A program made the translations under genes and the position numbers. DNA of 13,441 nt from Jimgerdemannia flammicorona (taxonomy: Eukaryota; Mucoromycota; Endogonomycetes; Endogonales; Endogonaceae), in NCBI GenBank assembly GCA_003990745.1, contig RBNI01004801.1, positions 1-13,441 on the forward strand. Reading direction: 5' to 3'. Of this stretch, positions 1-8,639 are shown piece after piece. The notes below the pieces were generated by a model that saw only the letters and a list, made by a program, of their open reading frames with translations, was not told the origin of the DNA and made no database searches. Within the stretch, counting starts at the first letter, position 1; each line of letters begins with the position of its first letter.

Positions 1-312
1 CCTTTATTAACTAATCTATAATAAATACATAATTCTTAAACATGCATCTATATATTTATCATTAATATTCTTAATTTCTTTATCTTATTATTCTGGAATG
101 ATTGACTTATACTTCTTAGATTTAAGAACATATGTAATATATTCTCTTATATGTTTAAAATAATATATCTTAATTCTATAAAGATATCTTCCTGTAGGGA
201 CATATCTATTGGCAATATACTAATACTATTTTTGGTCTCAGTCTTAAGGTTCTTTAATATAAATAATATTCTATATCTTAGTCTTCTCTTTAGCCTTATC
301 AGGGTGTTTTTC
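1..312 (-). other. Unassigned stretch downstream of the dUTPase relic
   Basis: The minus-strand frame continues past the last dUTPase motif into a lysine-rich stretch (EKHPDKAKEKTK) and then dissolves into stops. I could not recognise a protease or other domain. An open frame on the plus strand (151-351) is hydrophobic and low in complexity and is most simply the shadow of this decayed minus-strand coding sequence. Confidence 0.3.
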
Positions 313-716
313 TATAAATCCAAAAGCTTTCTCTCCTCTATCAGAAGATAATAGTTTTTTTTTTTTCTTCAACTTTGAGATTATTACATATTATCTCAAT
401 GATGGCTTAGGTGATTTATTTTTCACATATAATTTTAACTGCCTTCTGTCCAGTATTATATAGTAGACTCTTGTTTTTACTTTTGAATATTTGATTTATA
501 ACTTCTCTAGTTATATAGAGTCTCTCTTCCTTAGTCAGACTACTTCTTTCTATAAGACAGATACATATAAGTTTCTTTATGAACTTCTATTCTAATATCT
601 GTGCTAACAATCACTTACTTGTCTGGTTTGATGGTTACTTCTATACTGGAGTAGAGATTGTAGTCAATATCAGATTTATATACTTTGTCTGAGATTTTCA
701 CAGTGATATAAAATCT
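313..716 (-). pseudogene. Degenerate dUTPase domain of retroelement A
   Basis: dUTPase hydrolyses dUTP to dUMP and pyrophosphate, which keeps uracil out of cDNA. The relic spans about 134 codons, the usual length of a trimeric dUTPase subunit. Its motifs appear in family order: motif 1 as DYNLYSS (645-665, with Asn where Asp is usual), then TDIRIEVHKETY (the T-D/G-I-x-I...G-T-Y strand), motif 2 as RSSL (536-547), motif 3 as EVIN (near 484-505, Asn for Asp), LLYNTGQKAVKI, motif 4 with two stops (404-427), and motif 5 as DRGEKAFGF (313-342), where GFGSTG is expected. A small frameshift lies just before motif 2. It follows the gag zinc knuckle, as in retroelements that carry dUTPase beside gag or protease. 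It is certainly inactive. The family call rests on five ordered motifs read by eye. Confidence 0.75.
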
Positions 717-817
717 CTTAATCTTGATTTTCTTAGAGATTTCTTTAGATCATCTCCTATTATTGTGATAGTATGTGGGAAGGATAGTTCTTTATTCACA
801 TTGGTCTTCTTATCAGA

Positions 818-1453
818 GCATTTATAAGATATATATATATTCTCTCTTCTTATATTATAAATATACTTCTTTTTTTATAAGTTCCTCTATTTTCTTATTA
901 GATAATTTCTTGAATCCTTTTTGTGATTTTGGAGAGTTATTTTGAGGTTTGTATTTCTTCTCAAATTGATATCACTTGTCTTCTTTATTGTTGTTTCTGT
1001 TGTCTCTTAGTCTTTGGCTACTAAGATAGTATATACTCTAGTAACAGTTTATCTTAAGTACTATTGCCCATATGGGCAATCATAGAGTCATTCTTATTCT
1101 TGAATCTTTTCTAATAACTATCCAGAGATAGTATCAAAGAAGTATACTGCTCTGGTTCTATTCACAGTTTGTTCTTATTAGCTATATTCTACTCTTATAG
1201 TATTCAGAAGAGTTTCTAATTTTGTTATAAATACTTCTAAGTCTTTTTTTCCATCATTGTAGAATCAGAGATTTTTGAGCTTAGTTCTGACTTTAGCAAT
1301 ATGGGCAGAGCTGTAGAACTGTTAGATGATCAGCTCTTTTAGGTCCTAATAGCTGAGTAGACTTTATAGTCAGAGTAGTTATCATCTTCTTTACTTATAT
1401 TAATTTTAATGTGGTTTTTCTAGATGAGAGAGTATACTGGGAGATTGTACCAT
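818..1453 (-). pseudogene. Degenerate gag (capsid and CCHC zinc knuckle) of retroelement A
   Basis: The minus strand from a possible ATG at 1450-1452 gives a broken gag-like protein. A stretch at about 1195-1280 reads with a single stop, including the segment FYNDGKKDLEVFITKLETLL, which resembles the 'F-x-G-K...L-x-x-F-L-x-x-L' entry to the capsid domain of Ty3/gypsy gag. Downstream is a lysine-rich stretch and then a C-x2-C-x4-H-x4-C knuckle (818-863). Its first two Cys and its His all read as Tyr (codons at 861-863, 852-854 and 837-839), and the last Cys (818-820) is kept but shifted out of frame at an AT-dinucleotide run. Cys-to-Tyr and His-to-Tyr are C:G-to-T:A changes. The capsid call is moderate; the knuckle plus the following dUTPase make gag the best reading. 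Confidence 0.5.
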
Positions 1454-1560
1454 CACTGAGCAGCTATCTCTGTAAAATAACTAGTAGTGACTATATCTAT
1501 ATGTATATAAAAGTATATTAAGCTAGTAAGTAGAGATGAGAGTATATATTTTTTTTATCT

Positions 1561-2783
1561 TAAAGTCTTGAATGAGATCTTGAATATTCTTGAGATTGAC
1601 TAGTGATTTCCAGATAGTATTGTATTCAGAATAGCTCATTCATTTAACCAGATATTCAGATCAATAGTAGTAGATTTGTTTGTCTAAGATTTTCTCAACC
1701 TTATACTTAATATAGCCTTTAATAATTATAGAGATAGAAGGCTTGAGAATTCAATCAGAGTAGAGTAATAACTGGTTCTAGACCTTAAGGTGAGATATAT
1801 AAAAGACTAAGTATACTTACATAGTTTCAGATAGCTTTAAATAGTAGGAGAATATAGAGACTTATTCTATAATTTTAAGAATTTAATAAACTTAAATTAG
1901 AACTTATCTGATAGATAGTTGACTTGAGATTATATCTTGAGGTTCTTGATAGATAATAAGACTTAATCACTAATAGTATAGATAATATCATGATATTTCT
2001 TATCAGCAAACCTTGCTTGATACTGTTGAGTCTTCTAAAGATTTATAGTAATTATTTTGAGTAGTTTATCTATCTTATCTATAAGATTCTTAATAGTGGA
2101 GACTTGTGTTTAACTATTTTTCTAAAAAGAAACTAGGCTTGTAAGAGTCTCAGAATTTTAACTATGAAATAGCCAAAAAGGAGAAAGATCAGTAAATAAT
2201 TAAACTATATTATTATATACAAATTTTGCATAAATCTGATAGTAATCTCAATTATATTACTTATAAGAAATATCATTTCTGAGTATCTGTTTAAGAGTTC
2301 TGTTCATATGCTCAGTTTAATTATTAGTTTGAGAATAAAAAGTAATAAATATAGCAATTTGAATTCTCTGAGTCTTAAAGAGAGCTTATTAAAAGTAACT
2401 GATGAACTTGAGATCTTAATCACTAATAATGACTCATGATAGATCATAATATCAGAAGATTGACTTGAAGAAGATTCTTATAATCTTGGAAACAGTAGTA
2501 TATATTGATTGTAATAGGTTTAACAACTATGGTCTTAGTTAGATAGTTAATAAATATAATTATAATATTAGTATTAGACTTGATTTGAGATATATAGTTA
2601 TATTATAAAGTTTATTATAACTTATTTAAACTTCTTGACAAAAATTAGTAAAGACTGAAGTAAACTAGTTAGTACTTGGTTGCTAGACTTATTATACTGA
2701 TAAAGATTGTAACTGGTAATATAGTTCTTGCTTTCTTTAATTATATTAGACTAATAGTAGCAATATTGAGGATTCTTAATAGT
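1561..2783 (-). pseudogene. Degenerate integrase C-terminal part with chromodomain (element B)
   Basis: The minus strand encodes the integrase catalytic core and a chromodomain. In such elements these join cDNA to host DNA and steer it to modified histones. The zinc-binding C-x2-C pair reads Y-N-L-Y (2700-2711) and the first DDE aspartate reads Asn (2610-2612), so the enzyme is dead. The chromodomain at 1561-1720 is the better kept part: EKILDK, then a YLVK strand followed by a stop, then YSEYNT, IWKSL, NLKN and IQDLIQDFK, with the second aromatic-cage Trp still present. The frame is cut at its upstream end by element C and resumes at 10239. Confidence 0.8.
2779..2783. repeat. 5-bp target-site duplication of element C (left)
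   Basis: The bases atagt lie directly before the left LTR and are repeated at 10234-10238 directly after the right LTR. Five bases is the usual duplication for Ty3/gypsy integrases. Aligning the flanks with the intact integrase region of C (about 4773-4795) shows that they were once contiguous. Confidence 0.9.
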
Positions 2784-3235
2784 TGTAATAGTTCAAGTTT
2801 CTTTAAGAGGAAGTAGCTAAGTTCTAGTAATTCTGGCAGACCTAAAGTAGCTCAAAGAGATACTTGTAGATTCAAGTATTCTTGAAGGAATTCTGAGAGA
2901 AAATATTCAGAGCTTTATTTAAGCAAAAAATAAGAATATTTATACAGAATCTGAAAAAAAGATCCAGAAGGATTTCAGAAAAGAAGAGGAAGGCCAAGAA
3001 ATAGGTTCTTGGCAAAGATAACTAATAGAATTCTATAATGTTCCAAAGGTTCTATAATTAGCTAAGACAAGATACTTGGTACTGAGAAAAGACAATAATG
3101 TCTTAGTATTAAAAGAAGATTTCTAGACATTTAGAAGGTACTGGAACATAGTAGGATATATAAAAAAGATAAGAAAAGACTAGCAAAAAAATGCAAAAAA
3201 TACTAAGACTAAAATATAACTGTGAAATTACTATA
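2784..3235 (-). repeat. 3' LTR of element C
   Basis: This 452-base segment aligns along its length with 9768-10233. The plus-strand start is TG here and TA in the other copy; the plus-strand ends read TA in both, where canonical CA is expected. Most differences are transitions, plus a short indel at about 3100-3125. On the minus strand it holds a TATA-like run (gtataaatat, near 2936-2945) followed by an AATAAA-like signal, as expected for promoter and polyadenylation elements. It directly follows a polypurine tract, which makes it the 3' LTR. Confidence 0.93.
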
Positions 3236-3248
3236 TCCCTCTTTTCTT
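3236..3248 (-). other. Polypurine tract of element C
   Basis: On the minus strand the thirteen bases aagaaaagaggga are all purine and abut the 3' LTR. This is the position and composition of the RNase H-resistant primer for plus-strand cDNA synthesis. It has survived mutation because it holds no cytosine, though its guanines could have been hit. Confidence 0.85.
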
Positions 3249-3560
3249 AAAAACTAATATTCTCATTGAGTTCTTAGGTAACATAAGACTAAATATACTT
3301 AACCAAAATTTCTCAAACTTATATCAGTATATTGGCAAGGACTGACCATTCTTATATAGGACAGAGGGCCTATTATTAGACTAACTAACTGAAAGGAGTT
3401 TGAATCCAACTAGTAGCTTCATTTTAGTAGACTTTTTGTTCACTAGATATTTTACTGATTCTGAGGTCCCAAAGTAAACTTCTGATATATAAGATACTAG
3501 TTATTGCTATAGGTCATCAATAATCCAAGAGAGTCACTATAGAGATTAGATAATATATTT
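3249..3560 (-). other. Element C sequence between chromodomain and polypurine tract
   Basis: This stretch of about 310 bases carries no recognisable domain on either strand. It would hold the end of the integrase frame and the 3' untranslated region of element C. The matching part of element B is already diverged or missing. Confidence 0.5.
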
Positions 3561-4900
3561 TATCTTGAAGTCTTGAACTAGATCTTGAGAGTTCTTGAGA
3601 TTGATCAGTGGTTCTCAGGTAGCATCATATTCAGAATAACCTATCTACTTGATCAGATATTTAGGACAATATGTATTAGTGGATTCACTTGTCAAGAATT
3701 TTCTCAACTTCATACTTAATATAGTCTTCAATAATTACAAAGGTAAATGGCTTGAGAATTTGACCAGAGTAAAATAGTGGCTAGTTTCAGGTCTTGAGGT
3801 GTGACATATGAAAGACTGGATGTATTCTTATAGTTTTAGGTAGCTTGAGATGGTAGAAGAATACAGAGACTTATTCAGTAATCTCAAAGGATCTAATATA
3901 CTTAAGTTGAAATTTAGTTAATGAGTGGTTGACTTGAGATTATATCTTAAGATTTTCAGTAGATAGTAGGACTTGATCTCTAATAGTATAGGTGACATCA
4001 TAGTGTTTTTTGTCAGCATACTTGGCTTGATATTGTTGGGCCTTCTGAAGATTCATGGTAGCAATCTTAAGTAGCTTATCTATTTCATATATGAGATTCT
4101 TGATAGTAGAGACTTGTATTTGACTAGTTTTCTTAAAAGGGACTAGACTTGTAGGGATCTCAGGATCTTGACCATAGAGTAGCTAAAAAGAGAAAAGATT
4201 AGTAGATGATTAGATGATATTATTATATACAAATTCTGTATATATAAGTCAAGTATGGTCCCAATCATCTTGCTTATAAAAAATATAGTTTCTAAGCATT
4301 TGTTCTAGAGTTCTGTTTATGTACTCAGTTTGTCTATCAGTTTGTGAGTAAAAGGTAATAGATATAGCCAATTAGATTCCCAGGATCTTGAAGAGTGTTT
4401 ATCAAAAGTAATTGATAAACTTAGGATCATGATTACTGACAATTACTCATAGTAGACCATAGTGATGAAAGATGGACTTGAAGAAGATTTCTGCAATCTC
4501 AGATGCAGTAGTATTGATAGTAATTAGTTCAGCAACCATAGTTTTGATTAGGTAGTCAATAAATACTATAATAGCATCAGCACCAGATTAGGTTCATAGT
4601 AGTTGAGTTATAAAGTCTATTGTAACTTACTCAAATTTCTTAATTAGAATTGACAGTGGTTGTAGCAAGCCAGCTGGTACTTGATTGATAGACTTATTAT
4701 ACTAACAGAGATCACAGCTAGTAATATAGTTCTTGATTTCCTTGACCATACTTGGCCAATAGTAGCAACACTAGATATTCTTAGCTATTTTCTCAATTTC
4801 AAAATGACCAGTAAGAGGGGAGTCATGATGTTCTTACAAAATCTTATAGTATAGATTTATATTATCAGGTAGGTAGACTTGGTCTTGATAGTAGATTAGA
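3561..4900 (-). pseudogene. Degenerate integrase with chromodomain (element C)
   Basis: The minus strand encodes a chromoviral integrase. The zinc-binding HHCC module is intact: the histidines are in HDSPLTGH (about 4804-4827) and the cysteines in CDLC (4701-4712). In the DDE core, the first Asp is kept in IDFIT (4615-4617), the second reads Asn in VSNHD (4432-4434), and Glu is kept in QTDRQTEY (4324-4326). The C-terminal chromodomain (3561-3720) reads YLIK, stop, IGYSEYDAT, stop, EPLINLKN. Both stops (3645-3647 and 3615-3617) stand where chromodomains carry Trp. Several other stops replace Gln or Trp. The protein is inactive; the chromodomain marks the chromovirus lineage. Confidence 0.93.
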
Positions 4901-5430
4901 TTGTCTTCAATGATATACATATATATCTTTGAGCTTGTTTGAGAAAACTCTAGTAGCAATAGTGTCTTCTTGGTAAGTTTGCTTGATTTGGTCTAGAAAT
5001 GCAGATACCAAGGTGATTTGTTTAATTGTAATGAGATCTGGGTATCTGAATAAGGCATCTGGTACTATAAGTGTCTTGCCAGGCTTATAGATGATCATCA
5101 GATTGAAAGTTTGAAGTTTTAGGCTCCACTTAGCTTATAGATATAATAGAGTAGATTAGATATAAATGTACTTAAGAGATTGATAGTCAGTAATGACATC
5201 AAACTCAATATCTTCTAGATAGTATCACTAGTGATCTAGTGCATATATTATTGCCAGTAGCTCCTTTTCATAGGTGGCTAGCTTTTGTTCAGCTGGGGCC
5301 AACTTGCAGGACTCAAAGGTAATAAGATAATGTCCTTTACCATCATCTTGTGACAGAACTACTCTAATGGCAAAATTCAATATATTAGTAGTAATAGTAA
5401 ATTTTAGACTTGGATCTGCATTACACAAGA
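4901..5430 (-). pseudogene. Degenerate RNase H and linker (element C)
   Basis: RNase H degrades the RNA of the RNA:cDNA hybrid. The open stretch 5228-5428 reads DPSLKFTITT, then N-I-L-N-F-A-I, VVLSQDDGKGHYLITFES, KLAPAEQ and YEKELLAIIYALDH, the standard Ty3/gypsy RNase H order. The first catalytic Asp (TTDAS in relatives) is Asn at 5384-5386. A second open stretch, 4907-5098, begins YKPGKTLIVPDAL, the conserved linker between RNase H and integrase; its usual SRR is altered to FRY. Between the two the frame is broken by stops. It lies directly upstream of the integrase zinc module. Confidence 0.92.
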
Positions 5431-5689
5431 CTGAAGTATAGATTAGGTAGTTCTTAAGTTCTTAGAAGACTTATTGACAGAAGAGGTCTCAGATATAGAA
5501 TATATAGTAATCAGAGTTAGGGGCCTTTCTCATGAGATTAGTCAGTAACTCAGTAATATTAGACAAAGTGATAGTAGTAACCAGCTAGACTAAGAAAGGA
5601 CTAGAGTTCTATAAGATTTGATAGAATAGACCATTCTTATATTGCCTCTATCTTGTGTGAATCTACTTAAATTCCTTACACAGAGACAA

Positions 5690-6255
5690 TGTGGCCAAGA
5701 TATTTGACTTGTTCTTTGAAGAATTCACACTTTTTGAACTTTGCATAAAGCTTGTATTTTTACAATATCTCTAAAACTATTCAGATATATTTGAGGTATT
5801 CTTCTTTAGTTATACTAAAGATCAGAATGTTGTCAAGATATACCAATAAGAAGATAAATAGTTGGTCCTTGAATATCTTTTTTATGAGAGTCTAAAATAT
5901 GGCAGGTACATTGATAAAACTAAATGCTAAGACTAGAAATTTGTAAAGTCCAAAGAGGGTCATGAATGCAGTCTTGGGAATATCTTCTGACTTGATTCAG
6001 ATTTGGTAGTAGTCTGACATGAGGTCTAACTTGGTGAAGTACTTGACATTCTTAAGAGTATCAAAAATCTGATCAATTAAGGGTAGTGGATATCAGTTCT
6101 TGACTGTAAGCTTATTGAGTATATAATAGTTTATACATATTTGTATAATACTATTCTTCCTCTTGACAAGTAGGACTGGTGAGCCATAGAGAGATTTGCT
6201 TGATTGAATAGCTCCTTATATAAGTAGTTCTTCTAGTTCTTTCTTAACTACTTCA
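5690..6255 (-). pseudogene. Degenerate reverse transcriptase (element C)
   Basis: The minus strand gives ordered RT blocks. YGSPVLLVKRKN comes first, then LNKLTVKN followed by a stop, YPLPLIDQIFDTLKN and FTKLDLMSDYYQI (motif A, catalytic Asp kept at 6024-6026). Next is a GLYKFLVLAF segment (the usual MPFG is lost), and then YLDNILIF (motif C, where the second Asp of the Y-x-D-D box is Asn at 5829-5831). With one catalytic Asp gone and stops in frame, it cannot polymerise. Stretch 5431-5689 holds the thumb and connection region, too broken to assign by motif. Confidence 0.93.
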
Positions 6256-6870
6256 ATTTTGAGTAGTGATATAATATATATTTCTTGGGTAGTACAGCTC
6301 CAGGGGTCAGTTTAATCTTACAATTAACTTCTCATATAGATGATAGACTAGGTAGCTTGTCTGGGAAGACATCCTTGAATTTTTCAAGCAATAACTTAAT
6401 GCTTTTATTGATTGATGGCTTCTTGTCTTGTTTCTTGGGATAGACTATTGCAATAAAGATATATACTGTCTTCTTGAGTACTTTCTTATACTGTATTGCT
6501 GACAATATTGCAACTGAGGTCTTGTTCACAGACTTGTCTGTCTTGATAGTGATATTGACTCTTTCTTGAAGTAGAGTAACTTCATTCTTATACCAATCAA
6601 TATTTGGATTATGCCTCATGAGCCAGAGTTTTTCTAAGATCAAATCATGATCTCCTAGTGATGCAATCTCAAAGTATACTCATTTCCAATATTTCTGGAT
6701 CTTGATAGATAGTTTGGCAGCAATTGACTCAATAGGATATAGTGTACTATCTGCAGTAACTATACTATCATTCTTGGGTATAGACTTGATAAGAATCTTG
6801 ATGTTTTTGATGAGATTCTGGTTGATGAAGTTCCCTGCAGCTCTGTTATCTATGAGTACTTAAACTTCTT
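6256..6870 (-). pseudogene. Degenerate aspartic protease and protease-RT linker (element C)
   Basis: The protease cuts the Gag-Pol polyprotein. On the minus strand the active-site region reads VLID, N-R-A-A-G-N-F-I (6820-6859): the catalytic Asp is kept (6848-6850), but the D-S/T-G triad has become D-N-R through two G-to-A changes. The frame continues in the open stretch 6332-6643, with LEKLWLMRHNPNIDW, a motif that ends retroviral-like proteases, and then LLEKFKDVFPDKLP, the conserved entry to the RT. Below 6332 the link to the RT is broken by stops. The stretch 6871-7264 upstream is the gag-protease connector with no clear motif. Confidence 0.88.
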
Positions 6871-7264
6871 TTTCTTTGACTAGACCTTTGAAGATGAGTA
6901 TAGCTTGAGCTTGATTTTTAGTGAGACTTACTGCTTGATCAGTACTACTAAAATCTTTCTAATCTTACTTAATTTCAGATAGTTCTTAGACTTCTGTGAT
7001 CTTAGATTGACTGGCTTTTTCTAGGATCATTTATATGACTCAGTCTTCATCCTTGACTGTATAGTATTGATCCTTCTGATTGACAAGTAAGACTTAAACT
7101 TATCTTTAATAGTCTGAGTTAATGATACTAGTATCTATATCTAAATAATATTTGATACTAAGTCCTGATCATAGTACAATTCTGGCATAATATCCTTCAG
7201 GACATTGAACTGCAATTTCAGTAGACACTAGAGTTTGGCCTTTGGCTGGAATAGTGACTTGTTT

Positions 7265-7281
7265 GACAGAGTATAGATCAA
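7265..7281. repeat. 17-bp target-site duplication of the poly-A insertion (left)
   Basis: The bases gacagagtatagatcaa here recur without mismatch at 8608-8624, just after the poly-A run. A target duplication of this length beside a poly-A tail is the mark of target-primed reverse transcription by a LINE-type machinery. Confidence 0.95.
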
Positions 7282-8564
7282 CCTCTTTCTCCACTATCTT
7301 ACCGGTCACAAGGTTTGGTAGGCGACCTTCCGAGTCCCCTTTCCCCTATTATTACCCCCTCTACCTCAGGTTGGTTTGCTGTGCCTGCAGGGGCATAGTG
7401 GAAGGAGGACAATAGTGATGAGTTGCCCCTTTATTGGTATTGGATTGGTGCTTCCTCCACTTTTTCGCAGATTCTGGTACCTTCAGCTGCATCTGGGGTA
7501 TACCTGTTTTGGTGTGGCGCCTTCTTTCTTTTGCTATCACCAACAAGAAGTTGTCTCGGTATGTCTCAGGCTATATAGGGAGTCAGCCAACCTTAGGCAT
7601 CAAGTGCTCAGTATAGGTTACCTGCAGGTCCTCAGTGCCTGTGGTGGAGCCCTCTGACTTTGGCAAGCTTCCTGGTGAGTGTAGTTCTGGCATAGGTGAC
7701 TGTTTTTCAGGTATTGTTGGGATGGGAGGGGAGATGGCCATCACAGATAGGAGGAAGGGTGATAATGGTGAACCAGTAGAGTACCAGGCTGGGGGCAGTC
7801 GTCAGGGCTGGGGCAGATACTGCTTTGGTGGGGCCTTTTGATTGGTGTGGCATGGTTAGGTGATAGGTGTCACTCTCAGCTTCTTTTGGTAATCAGCGGG
7901 GTTAGGCCCCAGTTGTCAGGAGGGGTTGGGGGGCCTGAGGCTACCCATGTCAGGTATCTTGGCTGCACTTAACTAGAACTGGGAGCTGATATAGCAATAT
8001 GATTGAGGCCTGCAGGCTTGAGTAGTGGGGTATTGAGGTTTCCTCTCACCTCACGTGTAAGTCCTTTACTCACCTCAACTGGGAGAACCAGGCCCTACCC
8101 ACTGTGTTGTGCTTTGATGAGGGTTTTTCTTTACCTGCCATTCTCTTTGGGGTGGCAGGGGCTATTCTATTTGGCTTGGGCATGGCCTTGTATATACATT
8201 GGGTTCTCAGGCATGTGCTTTCGGTCATTGGCATATGGTTGGGTTTCCCCTGATGGTAGGGAGAGCATGGTATGCAGAATGAGGTGTGGGCCAACATTGG
8301 CCCTGCTGTGCCTGGCATAGTCGAGCTGCTGGACAATAGCTAGCCTAGGTTAATAAAGGGGCAGTGCTTGGTGGGTGGTGGGGGAGGGTTTTGGCCTATA
8401 TAGTCTAGGTTCCCTTCCAATAAAAATCCGTGGGACATGAGTCCATTAAAAAAAAAAAGATAATAAAAAAGCAGAGAAAGGTGGGTGGTGGGGGAGGGAT
8501 TTGGCATATATAGTATAGGATCCATTCCAATAAAAATCCGTAGGAAATAAGTCAATTAAAAAAA

Positions 8565-8607
<43 letters not shown>
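7282..8607 (+). mobile_element. Poly-A-tailed insertion (LINE fragment, SINE-like element or processed retrocopy)
   Basis: These 1326 bases differ sharply from their host element: GC-richer, G- and T-rich on the plus strand, and containing CpG. They end in 42 consecutive A (8566-8607) and are bounded by a perfect 17-bp duplication, so they were inserted by target-primed reverse transcription with the plus strand as sense. Two AATAAA-like signals sit in each copy of a 110-bp tandem repeat at the 3' end. I found no RT, endonuclease or RNase H motif in any frame. The longest plus-strand frame (8003-8320) is a hydrophobic 105-residue peptide I do not recognise. It may be a 5'-truncated LINE consisting mainly of 3' untranslated region, or a retrocopied host transcript. 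The insertion sits between the gag zinc knuckle and the protease of element C, and its near-lack of mutation shows it arrived after C had decayed. Confidence 0.9.
8351..8570 (+). repeat. 110-bp tandem duplication at the 3' end of the insertion
   Basis: Copy 1 (8351-8460) and copy 2 (8461-8570) align without gaps. Over the first 100 positions there are 16 differences. In every one copy 2 has A, while copy 1 has C (6), T (5) or G (5). None of the 59 positions where copy 2 has another base differs. Shared landmarks are gtgggtggtgggggaggg and ccaataaaaatccg. Copy 2 runs into the poly-A tail. Explanations are treated in the findings. Confidence 0.97.
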
Positions 8608-8609
<2 letters not shown>

Positions 8610-8624
8610 CAGAGTATAGATCAA
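8608..8624. repeat. 17-bp target-site duplication of the poly-A insertion (right)
   Basis: This is identical to 7265-7281 and directly follows the poly-A run. From 8625 onward the sequence returns to the AT-rich, CpG-free gag region of element C. Confidence 0.95.
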
Positions 8625-8639
8625 GACCAATAGTTCCTT

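Larger units (their letters stand above)
1..1500 (-). mobile_element. Decayed LTR retroelement A, 5' half (gag plus dUTPase)
   Basis: On the minus strand this AT-rich, CpG-free stretch reads, right to left, as a gag-like protein, a zinc-knuckle relic and a dUTPase domain. That order suggests the first half of a retroelement whose protease, reverse transcriptase and integrase would lie beyond the left edge. All frames carry TAG, TAA and TGA stops of the kind left by C-to-T and G-to-A mutation. No LTR is visible between the gag start (about 1453) and the chromodomain of the neighbouring element (about 1560), so its 5' LTR is missing or unrecognisable. The right boundary is approximate. The family is unknown, and it is not obviously the same as the chromovirus next door because the dUTPase is absent there. 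Confidence 0.6.
1548..2783 (-). mobile_element. Older chromovirus B, left half (integrase and chromodomain)
   Basis: This is the 3' half of a Ty3/gypsy chromovirus on the minus strand. It is collinear, at an offset of about 2000 bases, with 3550-4780 of element C, and it stops at 2783, exactly where the LTR of C begins. The matching continuation is found at 10234 on the far side of C, so B was split by C. It is more mutated than C. Its own 3' LTR is not visible to the left: sequence similarity to C fades near 1500-1550 and the gag of another element follows. Confidence 0.85.

Noticed and set aside
151..351. Plus-strand open frame of 66 residues
   Set aside because: It is hydrophobic and low in complexity and lies opposite the end of the decayed dUTPase reading on the minus strand, where the recognisable motifs are.
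7361..7841. Overlapping open frames on both strands within the poly-A insertion
   Set aside because: They are short, in conflicting frames and strands, and without recognisable domains or a consistent codon pattern. They look like chance openness in GC-richer DNA.
8003..8336. Plus-strand 105-residue hydrophobic frame and opposite minus-strand 88-residue frame
   Set aside because: Neither resembles a known family and they overlap on opposite strands. Their position in the presumed 3' untranslated part of a retroposed sequence makes coding unlikely, though membrane-like stretches are present in the plus frame.
8351..8570. True diversity-generating retroelement (template and variable repeat)
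   Set aside because: The adenine-only difference pattern fits, but there is no dedicated RT, no variable protein gene ending in the repeat, and the copies sit in tandem at a poly-A tail in eukaryotic DNA. Artefact or retroposition error is more likely.
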